From Olavius algarvensis associated proteobacterium Delta 3 (GTDB lineage: Bacteria > Desulfobacterota > Desulfobacteria > Desulfobacterales > CAFBRK01), in the NCBI GenBank assembly GCA_903231505.1, contig CAFBRK010000158.1, positions 1 through 64,000 of the forward strand: a stretch of 64,000 bases of DNA. The letters are read 5' to 3'. Of this stretch, positions 27,003 through 36,805 are shown piece after piece; within the stretch, counting starts at the first letter, position 1, and each line of letters starts with the position of its first letter. The position numbers and the translations under genes were made by a program. The notes beneath the pieces were generated by a model. It was not told the DNA's origin. It worked only from the letters and a program-made list of their open reading frames with translations, and did not search any database.

Positions 27003-27515
27003 ATGAGTAGATCACTCCCAAGGAACATCATTTTGATTGGTATGCCGGCGGTCGGCAAAAGTACGATTGGTGTGCTCCTGGCGGAACGCATCGGTTTTTC
27101 TTATCTGGACACCGATATCTACCTGCAGGTCAACGAAGGGCGACGGCTTCATGAAATTATTGCCTCCGAAGGGATCGACGCCTTTTGCGATGTCGAAGAG
27201 AAGAATATTCTCGCTTTGGACTGCCGGTCCCATGTAATTGCCACGGGCGGCAGCGTCGTTTATCGGGACGCCGGCATGATGCAGCTAAAATCAATGGGCG
27301 CCGTTGTGCATCTGGATCTGCCTCCTGATCAGTTGCAGCAGCGCATTGGCGACATTGATCAACGCGGTGTCGTGCACTCGGGAGCACAGACGCTGGCGGA
27401 ACTGTATATTGAACGCCATCCCCTGTATCGGAAGTACGAAGATATTTTTATCGACTGCTCCGAAAAGTCGCCTGAGGCCATCGTCGAAGAAATCGCTTCC
27501 CAATTTCTTGTCTGA
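27003..27515 (+). CDS. shikimate-kinase-like protein
   Basis: 170-residue P-loop kinase from the ATG at 27003; the frame is open upstream but runs through an intergenic repeat. Walker A is GMPAVGKST (13-21), followed by LDTD with Asp36 and Asp38 for Mg and shikimate, TGGS near 81-84, and ERHPLYRKYED, whose Arg138 matches the second shikimate-binding arginine. The usual FR-x-x-E motif, whose Arg binds the shikimate carboxylate, reads FCDVE here, and the lid is short (QRGVV). So the fold and nucleotide site fit AroK/AroL, but substrate specificity is uncertain. No other aro gene is nearby. Confidence 0.75.
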   Translation: MSRSLPRNIILIGMPAVGKSTIGVLLAERIGFSYLDTDIYLQVNEGRRLHEIIASEGIDAFCDVEEKNILALDCRSHVIATGGSVVYRDAGMMQLKSMGAVVHLDLPPDQLQQRIGDIDQRGVVHSGAQTLAELYIERHPLYRKYEDIFIDCSEKSPEAIVEEIASQFLV

Positions 27516-27599
27516 TTCTCCTGCCTGTTTGCCTAAAGACTACCCTGCGTGATATTATTGCAGAACTTGCAGAGTATTACCTATTGAAAGGAGGAAACG

Positions 27600-28001
27600 A
27601 TGCTAAGGAAAACCATTATTCCGGTCGTCATTTTTGTGTTCATCATCAGCGCCGGTCTGGTGCAGGCCGAATCCGGGATGCAGGTGGCCCAGGTTACGTT
27701 TGCGACCGCCGTCGAGGATCGGCAGCCCATTGGGCCCGGGACGTCCTTTCCAACCACCGTGGAACGCGTGTACTGCTTCACGGCAATCAATGGGGCGGAG
27801 GGAGAAGCCTCAGTCAGTCACATGTGGTATTACAATGACACTGAAATGGCCAGGGTTCCGCTGTCGGTGCGGGCAGCCGCCTGGCGCACCTGGAGCTCGA
27901 AGAGAATTATGCCGTTCTGGGTCGGCCAATGGAGAGTGGATGTGGAGTCCGCCGATGGTGACATATTGACCAGCAAGGAATTCTCTATAGCTTCTCCTTA
28001 G
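27600..28001 (+). CDS. DUF2914 exported protein
   Basis: 133 residues with an N-terminal signal peptide (residues 1-23, ending VQA-E). The mature part is a single DUF2914 domain: VERVYCFTAINGAEGE, VSHMWYYNDTEMARVPL, WRTWSSKRIMPFWVGQWRVDV and DGDILTSKEF follow the family pattern closely. AAAGGAGGAAACG precedes the ATG. The domain is thought to be a small beta-sandwich of unknown function, often exported or fused to membrane segments. Not in an obvious operon. Confidence 0.85.
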   Translation: MLRKTIIPVVIFVFIISAGLVQAESGMQVAQVTFATAVEDRQPIGPGTSFPTTVERVYCFTAINGAEGEASVSHMWYYNDTEMARVPLSVRAAAWRTWSSKRIMPFWVGQWRVDVESADGDILTSKEFSIASP

Positions 28002-28066
28002 AGAGACAGGCGTGAGATTAACGGCAGGCGCAAGGCCTGCGGGTTAAGTCGAGCCGATTGACTGAT

Positions 28067-28150
28067 GGTTTGCCGGTTTGCCAGTTTCCCGGTTCGCCGG
28101 ATTAAAAAAGGGCGACCGGGGCAAAAACCGGCAAACCGGTCAACCGGCAG
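28067..28150. repeat. GCCGGTTTGCC intergenic inverted repeat
   Basis: Units of GGTTTGCCGGTTTGCC on the left face ACCGGCAAACCGGTCAACCGG on the right, able to fold into a long imperfect hairpin between DUF2914 and dinB (convergent genes). It resembles REP-like intergenic DNA, and no gene is present in 28002-28234. Confidence 0.5.
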
Positions 28151-28234
28151 ACTGTCGGCGAGATCACATCGTCGGCAGTCAAGCCCTTGAACACAAACAG
28201 ATCGGTCCGCCACAGACACCGTGATTGCACGTTT

Positions 28235-29395
28235 CTAGTCCTCTTTCGTTGACCCGGCCCTGCCGACAACCCCTTTCCCAAATTTTGCTGAAATTGTATC
28301 CAGGGCCCGGTCCACCTTCTCCCAGTTCTCTTCACTCCGTGGGCCGGCCTCGAAAAGTTCCATTTGAGCCGGTGTGCGCGAATCCACAAAACCGGAAGCA
28401 CCCAGACCGACCAAACGGACTTTTTGCATCAACCGATAGCTCTCCAGCAGTTTAACGCCCTCCCGATACAACGTTTCGGAAGCCCGGGTGGGGATCGGCA
28501 GGGTAGTGCTCCGTGACACCTGCCGGAAATCGGCATGCTTTAGTTTCAGGGTAACCGTGCGGGCCTTGACTTCAAGCTTCCGGAGTTGGCGGGCAACTTC
28601 CTCAGCCTGGCTTAACAACAGCGTTTTAAGTAATGCCGGGTTATCCGTGTCCTCGGAAAGCGTTCGCTCGCTGCTGGCGGATTTGCGGAGGTGCGCGGGT
28701 GTCACCGGCGATTCATCCACGCCCTCGGAAAGCAGAAGCAGCCGCTCGCCGAATTTGCCCAACCTGCGAATGATCAGCACCTTGGAATACGACCGGACGT
28801 CTCCGAGTGTCCGGATACCCATGCGCTCCAGAATCGTGTGGGTCCGCTTGCCGACGCCGGGAACTTTCCCAGTGGGAAGGGTGTTTATAAAACCGGCGAC
28901 TTCCTCCGGCATGATAATGAACAGCCCGTCCGGCTTATCCATATCCGATGCAATCTTTGCCAGGAACTTTGACGGGGCAATACCCACCGAGCACGTCAGC
29001 GCGATTTCCTCCCGGATCTTCTTTTTAATTTTAATTCCAATGTCCACCGGGGTTCCAAACAGTCGAGATGTCCCGGTAATATCCATGTAGGCTTCATCGA
29101 TGGAAACCACCTCGACCCGAGGTGTAAATTGACGGAGCAATTCCATGATTTGGCCCGAGATATCTTTGTAGCGCTCCATGCGGGGAGGCAGGAAAACCGC
29201 GTCCGGACACTTTTTCCGGGCTTTGAACGCCGGCATGGCGGAGTGAATGCCGAGCCGACGCGCTTCATAACTGGCGGCCGAGACAACCCCCCGTTTGGAT
29301 GTTCCCCCCACAATCACGCACTTTCCCTTCAGCCAGGGATTGTCGAGCTGTTCTACCGACGCATAAAACGCATCCATGTCGATATGCAAAATCAT
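28235..29395 (-). CDS. dinB: DNA polymerase IV (Y-family)
   Basis: Error-prone translesion polymerase. From the ATG at 29395 (GAGGGG 8 bases upstream; an in-frame ATG at 29431 is less well placed) it is 386 residues. MILHIDMDAFYASVEQ gives catalytic Asp6, and VVSIDEAYMDITG gives Asp100-Glu101, the acidic triad of Y-family polymerases. SVGIAPSKFLAKIASDMDKPDG is the conserved palm/finger segment, followed by a helix-hairpin-helix thumb (PGVGKRTHTILERMGI) and the little finger domain. The C-terminal beta-clamp peptide QMELFE near residue 358 is visible. Confidence 0.95.
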   Translation of the reverse strand: MILHIDMDAFYASVEQLDNPWLKGKCVIVGGTSKRGVVSAASYEARRLGIHSAMPAFKARKKCPDAVFLPPRMERYKDISGQIMELLRQFTPRVEVVSIDEAYMDITGTSRLFGTPVDIGIKIKKKIREEIALTCSVGIAPSKFLAKIASDMDKPDGLFIIMPEEVAGFINTLPTGKVPGVGKRTHTILERMGIRTLGDVRSYSKVLIIRRLGKFGERLLLLSEGVDESPVTPAHLRKSASSERTLSEDTDNPALLKTLLLSQAEEVARQLRKLEVKARTVTLKLKHADFRQVSRSTTLPIPTRASETLYREGVKLLESYRLMQKVRLVGLGASGFVDSRTPAQMELFEAGPRSEENWEKVDRALDTISAKFGKGVVGRAGSTKED

Positions 29396-29584
29396 TCCCG
29401 TGCCCCTCAGGTGATTATCGCCCCGCATCATTCGTGAGTTGGGCTGTCACGATATCGGGAGCCGAACGTCCGATCAAGGGCAGCCTGAACAAAAATGGTT
29501 CCCAAGGTTGCCATTTATTACAAAAATGTTATCCTTTCAACATCGACCCGTTACAGTGCCCTAAACAGGAGTCCGACTGCCATC

Positions 29585-31108
29585 ATGAAAAAAATCGAAG
29601 AAATGAAGCTGCTTTATGAAATCAGCAAGACTCTCAACGAGCACCTGGACTTGAGAAAATCGTTATATAAAGTTTTGGAAATTCTGTCCAACTCTCTCTC
29701 TTCGGTGCGCGGAACCGTCTCGATTCTGGATCCGCTACGCGATGAAATCAGTATCGAGGTGGCCCATGGTCTTTCCAGGACGGCCATGATGCGAGGAAAG
29801 TACAAGCTCGGGGAGGGGGTCATCGGGCGCTGCATTGCTACGGGAAAGCCGATCATCATCCCGAAAATCAGTGAAGAGCCCGATTTCCTCGACCGTACCG
29901 CGACACGAAAGACCCCCAAAGACCGGGCCCTGTCGTTTATCTGTGTACCCGTTAAAAAGGGCAAACAAGTCGTCGGGGCGCTGAGCGCGGATTTGCCGAA
30001 AGACGAGCAATACCCCCTCAAGGCAGCCCAGAAACTGCTCTCGGTGGTGGCGACCATGATCGCTCAGCAGGTCATCAACCTGGAGACAATCCGCCTGGAA
30101 AAGGATCAGCTGCGTGAGGAAAACCGCCGGCTTCATGGAGCGCTGGAAAACAGGTACCGATTCACCAACATCATCGGCAATAGCAACAAAATGCGTGAAG
30201 TCTTTCAGATGATCTCCCAGGTGTCCCGCAGCAACGCAACGGTACTCATCCGTGGGGAAAGCGGTACCGGAAAGGAACTGGTTGCCAACTCGATCCACTA
30301 CAACAGCCATCGGTCCAAGCTCCCTTTTGTGAAAGTCAACTGCGCGGCCTTGCCTCAAACATTGATTGAAAGCGAGCTGTTCGGGCATGAAAAAGGGGCC
30401 TTCACCGGTGCGATCAAGCAAAAGATGGGCAAGTTCGAGCTGGCCAACAAAGGGACGCTCTTCCTGGACGAAATCGGCTCCATCGGACTCGATGTACAGG
30501 TGAATCTGCTTCGCGTGCTCCAGGAAAAAGAGTTCGAACGGGTCGGCGGCCACCGAACCATAAAAACCGACGTCCGGATCATAGCGGCCACCAATAAAAA
30601 CCTGGAACAATCCGTAGAGGATGGTACGTTCCGGGGGGATCTCTACTACCGGCTAAACGTGTTTCCCATCTACCTGCCTCCCCTGAGGGAACGGAAAACC
30701 GATATTCTTCTATTATCGGATCACTTCCTTGAAAAATATGCCACGGAAAATCAAAAAGATATCCGCCGTTTTTCCACACCGGCCATTGACATGTTGATGG
30801 CCTACCACTGGCCCGGAAACGTCCGTGAATTGGAAAATTGCATCGAACGTGCGGTGCTCCTGTGCGAAGAGGGGGTGGTTCACAGTTACCACCTGCCGCC
30901 CACGTTGCAGACCGGAAACGAATCCGGAACGCTACCCGCCCTGTCCCTGGAGGAGGCTGTCGAAAACCTCGAGCGAGAAATGCTCATCGACGCGCTGAAA
31001 AATACCCGCGGCAACATCACGATAGCATCGGAACTCCTGAAAACCACGGTGCGAAAGTTCGGTTACAAGTCCAAGAAATTGGGGGTTGACTACAGGGACT
31101 ACAGGTAG
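29585..31108 (+). CDS. NifA-like sigma-54-dependent activator (GAF-AAA-HTH)
   Basis: 507 residues from the ATG at 29585. An N-terminal GAF domain (about 15-165) has NifA-type spacing. The AAA+ domain contains Walker A GESGTGKE (224-231), the sigma-54 contact loop GAFTGA (about 270), Walker B LFLDEIGS, and [10 protein letters not shown] short C-terminal helix-turn-helix follows ([19 protein letters not shown]). No Cys cluster between the AAA and HTH domains is present, so it lacks the oxygen-sensing linker of rhizobial NifA. No nif genes are in the window, but a glnK-amt operon with a sigma-54 promoter lies 2 kb downstream and is a plausible target. Confidence 0.9.
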   Translation: MKKIEEMKLLYEISKTLNEHLDLRKSLYKVLEILSNSLSSVRGTVSILDPLRDEISIEVAHGLSRTAMMRGKYKLGEGVIGRCIATGKPIIIPKISEEPDFLDRTATRKTPKDRALSFICVPVKKGKQVVGALSADLPKDEQYPLKAAQKLLSVVATMIAQQVINLETIRLEKDQLREENRRLHGALENRYRFTNIIGNSNKMREVFQMISQVSRSNATVLIRGESGTGKELVANSIHYNSHRSKLPFVKVNCAALPQTLIESELFGHEKGAFTGAIKQKMGKFELANKGTLFLDEIGSIGLDVQVNLLRVLQEKEFERVGGHRTIKTDVRIIAATNKNLEQSVEDGTFRGDLYYRLNVFPIYLPPLRERKTDILLLSDHFLEKYATENQKDIRRFSTPAIDMLMAYHWPGNVRELENCIERAVLLCEEGVVHSYHLPPTLQTGNESGTLPALSLEEAVENLEREMLIDALKNTRGNITIASELLKTTVRKFGYKSKKLGVDYRDYR

Positions 31109-31503
31109 GTCCGTGTGCCCGTTGGCCCGTTGGCCCGTTGCCCGTTGACCCGCCTGCCGAGGCGTCTTGTCCCGTCATCTTGTGCGGCGACGTTAAAACG
31201 AAGACGGAAGCTCATAGAGCGACGTCGGAAGCTTCAAAGAAGCGAAGCCCCGTGGGCCCGCTTAACTCGATTTTGGATTTTAGATTGGCGGTATAGTGTC
31301 GTCCTACCCATTGGTATCAAATCCGCATTCCGCGATCCAAATTGCTTGTATCCTGTATCTTGGATCTTGTATCTTAAGTCCCGCACTTTTTCGCGGCCTT
31401 CGTGGTGACGAGATACAGGAATGCCTGACCTGAGACTCACCCGGTGGCCAGTCGACAGCCTCCATTTGAATTGTTCAGATAATAAATAAACAGAGCGTGC
31501 AAA
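31109..31503. other. 395-bp gap with short GCCCGTTG tandem units
   Basis: Four to five imperfect copies of GCCCGTTG lie at 31114-31150, just after the NifA-like gene. The remainder has no good ribosome binding site, start or hairpin until the DUF2889 leader. No gene is supported. Confidence 0.5.
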
Positions 31504-32202
31504 ATGATATTGAATGACGTCATCCAAGAAAACCAATGCGAAAAGATCCAGCGTCGCAGTATCGATATCGCCTCCTATGGGTGCGATGACGACCACATCA
31601 TCATCTGCGGGGAACTGCATGACCGTCGGTTGATACCCACCTACACGATAGACAATCAGCCCCGGCCGCCAGCCACCGTACACCGGATGCGCATCTGCAT
31701 GAAAGTGGCCATGAACTCCCTGGCCATAGAAGAGATTGAAGCCGAGGTACCGGCAGCACCCCATGGAGAGTGTGCCGATATCCACCATACGGTTGAAGAG
31801 ATTAAAGGACTGACCCTGTCTCCCGGATTTACCGCCGAAGTCAAGAAGAGAATCGGCGGCCGCAAGGGCTGTATTCACCTGACGACATTGCTATTGGCCA
31901 TGGCGCCGGCAGCGCTGCAGGGCTACTGGGCGTACAACGATCGCGACCCAAACCGTCGCCGTTTATCGGGCGAACACCTGGAGCAATATTTGGTGGATAC
32001 CTGTCGGGTCTGGCGTCGGGAAGGGCCGCTGGTTCAGAAAATAGCCAGGGCAGCCAACGTCACTCTGGCGCAACAAAGCGACCAAGGTACCGTAACAACC
32101 CGCAAGTGCAAGCGTTGCGGGCATCGTGAGATCGGCATTCGTGATGCTCAGGGAAAATTCAGACCGTTGAAACAGGGCGACAAAGTCAGGCTCGACAGCT
32201 AG
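31504..32202 (+). CDS. DUF2889 protein
   Basis: 232-residue soluble protein of the DUF2889 family. Recognisable elements are an N-terminal beta-rich part with RRLIPTYTIDN and RMRICMKVAMNSLAIEEIEAE, then the hallmark segment RIGGRKGCIHLTTLLLAMAPAALQ near residue 118. The C-terminus carries CKRCGH, a small two-cysteine knuckle, after a basic linker. The biochemical function of the family is not known. It stands alone, followed by a strong hairpin. Confidence 0.85.
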   Translation: MILNDVIQENQCEKIQRRSIDIASYGCDDDHIIICGELHDRRLIPTYTIDNQPRPPATVHRMRICMKVAMNSLAIEEIEAEVPAAPHGECADIHHTVEEIKGLTLSPGFTAEVKKRIGGRKGCIHLTTLLLAMAPAALQGYWAYNDRDPNRRRLSGEHLEQYLVDTCRVWRREGPLVQKIARAANVTLAQQSDQGTVTTRKCKRCGHREIGIRDAQGKFRPLKQGDKVRLDS

Positions 32203-32228
32203 CGTGAAACTTTTTGGATACAAGACGT

Positions 32229-32265
32229 GTGAAGGGGGTGTGACGAAGTGTCACACCCCCTTCAC
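32229..32265. terminator. perfect 16-bp hairpin after DUF2889
   Basis: GTGAAGGGGGTGTGAC at 32229-32244 and its exact complement at 32250-32265, with a 5-base loop. No T tract follows on the plus strand, so it may work as an RNA 3'-end stabiliser or an imperfect terminator. Confidence 0.6.
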
Positions 32266-32392
32266 GTTCAGGAGGAGGAGGGCCGTTGGGTGTTCCAAGC
32301 CTGAACACGCCAACGAGACGGATTGATTGTTTCTACCAACCCGGTCCGTGTATCGAAGGACGACAAAAGGCAGGGATGATGAAAACCGATTT

Positions 32393-33091
32393 CTATGAGG
32401 ACCTCTCGTCAATTCGACGCAAGATAGCGGTCATATGCTCATTGGCGCTCTCAAACCGCCGGGGGTCCCTGATGATTTCTTCCCCGGTCTGAATATACTT
32501 TCCGTCAACCATCTCTTCACTGCAATTCCGGATCAATCCATGGGCACCTTCCAGAGTGACTTCCAGATGAAACTGAAAGGCGTATACATTTTCGGAGTAC
32601 ACAAAGCCCTGATTGCGACAGGCTTCGCTGCTTCCGATTTCGACGGCGCCGGATGGCATGTCGAAGGTGTCGCCGTGCCAATGGAATGCTTCGATCGTAT
32701 TCGGGAGGTCCCTGAACACGTCAATCCCTTCTTTCCCCTGCAGCCTCATCGGAAACCATCCGATCTCCCGATAGGCATTTCGAAATACCCGTGCACCGAG
32801 GACGTCGGCAATGAGCTGGGCACCAAGACATATTCCGATGACCACCTTTCCGGCCCGGATTGCCTGATTGATGAATCTTTTTTCGTTCCCCAACCACGAA
32901 TGTGTTTCGTCATCGTGCACACCCATGGGGCCGCCCATAATGATCACCCAGTCGAAGTCGGCAAGGGCTGGAAACGCGTGTGCTTCAAAGAGCCGGGTGG
33001 CGGCCGCGGTGTGCCCGTGATGCCGGGCCCACCCGTCAATGCTGCCAAGCCCCTCAAAGGGCACGTGCTGAAGGTATGCAATACGGTTCAT
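32393..33091 (-). CDS. class I glutamine amidotransferase (GuaA-like domain protein)
   Basis: 232 residues, a stand-alone class I (triad) glutaminase fold. The oxyanion strand IMGGPMGVHDD, the nucleophile elbow GICLGAQ with Cys88, and the catalytic pair in FQFHLEVT (His175, Glu177) are complete. This type, with a WARHHGHT N-terminus, is often annotated as GMP synthase-like and hydrolyses glutamine or gamma-glutamyl compounds. It contains no synthetase domain. The upstream extension to 33154 has no ribosome binding site. It follows the amt gene on the same strand with a 112-base gap, fitting a nitrogen-related setting. Confidence 0.87.
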   Translation of the reverse strand: MNRIAYLQHVPFEGLGSIDGWARHHGHTAAATRLFEAHAFPALADFDWVIIMGGPMGVHDDETHSWLGNEKRFINQAIRAGKVVIGICLGAQLIADVLGARVFRNAYREIGWFPMRLQGKEGIDVFRDLPNTIEAFHWHGDTFDMPSGAVEIGSSEACRNQGFVYSENVYAFQFHLEVTLEGAHGLIRNCSEEMVDGKYIQTGEEIIRDPRRFESANEHMTAILRRIDERSS

Positions 33092-33203
33092 CGTGTCTCT
33101 ATCATAATGCAGTAAACGGAACGTGGAGCGGCGGATGTTTTCCCATCGCCCCATCGTTCCATCCGTTATTGGGTTACATGTACTTCTCGTTCACTGCCGA
33201 TTT

Positions 33204-34610
33204 TCAGCTTGTCACGTATTTTTCGGCCCCAAGCATGCTCGGTTCCTCTGTGCTGCCGCCGCTGCTGCCGACATAACTGTAACTGGAATCGTGGGACTGG
33301 ATGGTGAAATCCGGATACGCATTGCCGGCATGCTCCGTGAAGTCGAGACCTTCCATCTCTTCTTCCGGGGATACCCGAAGACCCACGGTCTTGTCTATCA
33401 GTTTAAACATGAGGAACGCCGTTGGGAAGACCCACAGAATGCACGCGCCGATACCCAGCAGCTGCACACCGATAATCTTGGCAGAGGTTCCGCCGATATT
33501 GAAGATACCGGCCGCCAGGGTCCCCCAGGCGCCGCAGACACCGTGGACGGAGATGGCACCAACCGGGTCGTCCACCTTGATTTTGTCGAAGAAAAGGACC
33601 GAAAGTACGACAATAACGCCGCCGGCTGCGCCGATGATAATTGCACTGGACGGCGTCACATTGGCACAGGGTGCGGTGATGGAGACAAGACCGGCCAGTG
33701 CGCCATTGAGGCTCATCCCGACGTCCGGTTTACCGAATTTCATCCATGAGGTGGCCATGGCAAAGACAGCTCCGGCGCAGGCGGCAAGGCTCGTGTTCAC
33801 AAAAATCATGGCGATGTCTGTGGAGGCGGCGGTGGTGGATCCGGGGTTGAAACCGAACCAGCCAAGCCACAGGATGAACACACCCAGAGCCGCCAGGGGC
33901 AGATTGTGACCCAGAATGGGTCGAACCGTCCCGTCGGCTGCGTATTTGCCCAGACGGGGTCCGAGAACGATGGCTCCGGCAAGGGCCGCCCAGCCACCGA
34001 CGGAATGAACTACGGTGGAGCCGGCAAAATCGATAAAGCCTAACCCTTCCAGCCAGCCGTTGCCGTTAAAGAGGCTGCCCCAGGCCCAGCTTCCAAAAAC
34101 AGGATAGATAATGGCGCTGAGAATGGCGCTGTATAAGAGATAACCAACGAACTTGGTCCGCTCTGCCATAGCGCCTGAGACGATGGTGGCAGCCGTGGCA
34201 CAGAACACCACCTGGAACATCCAGAACGCAAGGACCCAAGGGTCGCCACCGGGAGTGAAATCGGACAGGAAAAAGCCGGAGGTGCCGAACCAGCCGGTGC
34301 GGGTAGCGCCGAACATAAGACCGAAGCCGATGGCCCAATACGCCAGAGAGCCCATTGAAAAGTCCATAAGATTTTTCATCATGATATTGACGGCATTTTT
34401 TGCCCGGGTGAACCCGGATTCGACCATGGCAAAACCGGCCTGCATAAAAAAGACAAGGGCAGCTGCAACCAGCGTCCAGACATAGTCCGCGTTGGTCTGA
34501 ACGGCATCGATGGCCGCTTTGTTCGAATCCAGAGTCGGCGCCGGATCGCCGGCCCACACGATGGACACCCAACCACATAATATTCCCAAAGTAACCAGAA
34601 CTCGTTTCAT
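33204..34610 (-). CDS. amtB: ammonium transporter (Amt family)
   Basis: 468-residue Amt/Mep channel for ammonium. A signal-peptide-like first segment (residues 1-20) is followed by eleven membrane helices. Key features are DYVWTLVAAALVFFMQAGFAMVESG, the phenylalanine-gated pore region, and the twin pore histidines in VVHSVGGWAALAG and SVHGVCGAWGTLA. The C-terminal tail has GLRVSPEEEMEGLD, the conserved GlnK-docking segment. It lies 59 bases downstream of the PII gene on the same strand, the usual glnK-amtB order. GlnK would close the channel under nitrogen excess. Confidence 0.96.
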   Translation of the reverse strand: MKRVLVTLGILCGWVSIVWAGDPAPTLDSNKAAIDAVQTNADYVWTLVAAALVFFMQAGFAMVESGFTRAKNAVNIMMKNLMDFSMGSLAYWAIGFGLMFGATRTGWFGTSGFFLSDFTPGGDPWVLAFWMFQVVFCATAATIVSGAMAERTKFVGYLLYSAILSAIIYPVFGSWAWGSLFNGNGWLEGLGFIDFAGSTVVHSVGGWAALAGAIVLGPRLGKYAADGTVRPILGHNLPLAALGVFILWLGWFGFNPGSTTAASTDIAMIFVNTSLAACAGAVFAMATSWMKFGKPDVGMSLNGALAGLVSITAPCANVTPSSAIIIGAAGGVIVVLSVLFFDKIKVDDPVGAISVHGVCGAWGTLAAGIFNIGGTSAKIIGVQLLGIGACILWVFPTAFLMFKLIDKTVGLRVSPEEEMEGLDFTEHAGNAYPDFTIQSHDSSYSYVGSSGGSTEEPSMLGAEKYVTS

Positions 34611-34669
34611 CTATCAAATCCTCCTTGACTATATTGAACTTCAATAAAGTGTGTCATCCGTGGTCCTGT

Positions 34670-35131
<462 letters not shown>

Positions 35132-35180
35132 TTATTTATATTTAATATAAACTACGAGTGGAACAAGAAAACGGATATAA

Positions 35181-35226
35181 TTTACAATAACGTAAACAAA
35201 CATTATATATAATACATTATTGTAAA
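35181..35226. promoter_or_regulatory. AT-rich inverted repeat upstream of the sigma-54 promoter
   Basis: TTTACAATAA (35181-35190) and TTATTGTAAA (35217-35226) are perfect complements around a very AT-rich centre. The pair lies about 90-135 bases upstream of the -24 element, the usual distance for an enhancer-binding-protein site. It does not match the textbook NifA site (TGT-N10-ACA), so the binder is open. The gap 35009-35341 otherwise holds only this promoter region. Confidence 0.45.
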
Positions 35227-35341
35227 TTTTTATGTGGTCTTTTACATTAATGAAACAAACTTGTGCTTCACAAGATGGGATGCTGTGGAAACGTCCATGA
35301 TTTCTCGGGTGAGAACAGCTATCTATTGGGCCGATTGTAGG

Positions 35342-35791
35342 CTACCGCTCATAATGGGCCGCCGGAGCGCACGTACCAAAGACCACATAGGCGACCCCAT
35401 CCCCCGCGGCAGACAGGATGATTTTGCCCGATTCCTTGGAAATGGCCATGCTCCAGGCCAGGCCGTCGTTTACTCCGTCCACGCCCTCTTCCACACCCTG
35501 TAGGATCAGCTTGTTCTCGATGTGCTCGATGTGCTGAATGCGGCTGGTCCTCCGGATAAGGCTCTCTTTGGTGGGTAGGAGCATCATGGCGTTAAAATCG
35601 ATGATAAAAAAGTTGGGCAATCCAACGACATCCGGATCCACGTTTTCATGGATACCGAACTTGGTGACCTCGACAATCCGGACTACGGATCCCAGAAGTT
35701 TCTTGGAGCCGTCATAATCCCCGGCAGCAGCGAAGAATGGCGTACCGAAGAGGAACACCAGAAGAATACAAGCCGACTTTATGAGATTCAC
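35342..35791 (-). CDS. exported protein of unknown function
   Basis: 149 residues when started at the GTG at 35791, which has GGGGAGA 6 bases upstream and gives a clean signal peptide (MNLIKSACILLVFLFGTPFFAAAG). Longer in-frame ATG starts at 35815 and 35938 would bury the signal. The mature part begins GDYDGSKKLLGSVVRIVEVTKFGI and has alternating beta-strand-like segments; it ends AYVVFGTCAPAAHYER. No family is recognised. Likely periplasmic. It is convergent with nothing and divergent from the gene at 36046. Confidence 0.65.
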   Translation of the reverse strand: MNLIKSACILLVFLFGTPFFAAAGDYDGSKKLLGSVVRIVEVTKFGIHENVDPDVVGLPNFFIIDFNAMMLLPTKESLIRRTSRIQHIEHIENKLILQGVEEGVDGVNDGLAWSMAISKESGKIILSAAGDGVAYVVFGTCAPAAHYER

Positions 35792-36045
35792 CGAATGTCT
35801 CCCCAAAATTTCCATGTCATTAGGCCGGTGAGGGTTCACATGATTCTGCCAGATGATCGGTAACGCTATCAGATCATCATACTCGCCCTGACCATATCCG
35901 TTACCCGAGCTATGGTAAGTGTGCGGACGGTCAACCAAAAACCGGACATTGAGGTGTGTCCGACATTACGATATAATCACCATGATCCGATGGCGAGGTT
36001 GTGAAATCAAGGCCATATAATCAAAATGTTGACTGATTTCGTTCG

Positions 36046-36780
36046 ATGCCGGTTAAAAAAAATATTTTCGTTGCCGACGATATCCTGATTAAAACAGGGT
36101 ATTTTATTCTTTTCCTGCTCATTATCACGTTATGCGTCGCATGGTCACTGCTGAGCACCGAACGGGAAAGCCTTTCCGATATGCGCATTGGGATCATGGT
36201 GCCGGTCGGATTGGTGCTACTGACGATGCCGATCGCGTTTTTGATTGCCGGCTACCGCATACGGGCAAAGGAGAAAAAGTATCTCACGGTATGGAACATC
36301 CTGGAGAACACTCTGGAAGTTTCCATGAACGATCTGGCAAACAATACCGGGCTAAAGCGAGAAACCATCACCAGGGCGCTGCAGGAGATCAACCAAAGGG
36401 GCACGTCATTTTTCATCTACGACCGAACCAGTGGTTTGATATTCGATGGCAGGTTGAAGAGTCAAACAATTTCAATAAGCACCTGTCCGGCCTGCAAGCA
36501 TACCTTAGGTTATACAATTCCCCTGGTCGTTTCGAAGTTGCCCCGTTGCAAATACTGCGGCACGGACATCGATGCCAGCCATCTGAACCGCTTGAAGCAG
36601 GAAAAAATCCAATTTATTTTAGAATCAAACCCATTTTACGGACCAAACGGTCCAGACGGGCGACAGGGCAAAAAGTTCAGCTGGATGGTTTTTTTGATTC
36701 TCCTGTTTGTTTTCTGGCCGCTGGCCATCGGCTATGCACTGGTTAAAAGTGGGAAAGTAATATCCATTAATACAAGATAA
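36046..36780 (+). CDS. membrane protein with winged-helix-like and zinc-ribbon segments
   Basis: 244 residues. Two membrane helices (about 17-37 and 48-68) are followed by a soluble part (80-205), then a third helix (213-233). The soluble part begins with a winged-helix-like stretch, VWNILENTLEVSMNDLANNTGLKRETITRALQEI, resembling PCI or MarR-type DNA-binding folds. A zinc ribbon with CPAC and CKYC follows about residues 148-179. No DNA target is implied: such membrane-anchored helices may only mediate protein contacts. The phosphatase gene begins 25 bases downstream and may share its transcript. Confidence 0.65.
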   Translation: MPVKKNIFVADDILIKTGYFILFLLIITLCVAWSLLSTERESLSDMRIGIMVPVGLVLLTMPIAFLIAGYRIRAKEKKYLTVWNILENTLEVSMNDLANNTGLKRETITRALQEINQRGTSFFIYDRTSGLIFDGRLKSQTISISTCPACKHTLGYTIPLVVSKLPRCKYCGTDIDASHLNRLKQEKIQFILESNPFYGPNGPDGRQGKKFSWMVFLILLFVFWPLAIGYALVKSGKVISINTR

Positions 36781-36805
36781 CCAAATCACATCACAAGGTA
36801 TTCCT

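Noticed and set aside
31114-31153. GCCCGTTG tandem units as a CRISPR-like or VNTR array
   Set aside because: Units are only 8 bases, imperfect and without spacers; no cas genes are present.
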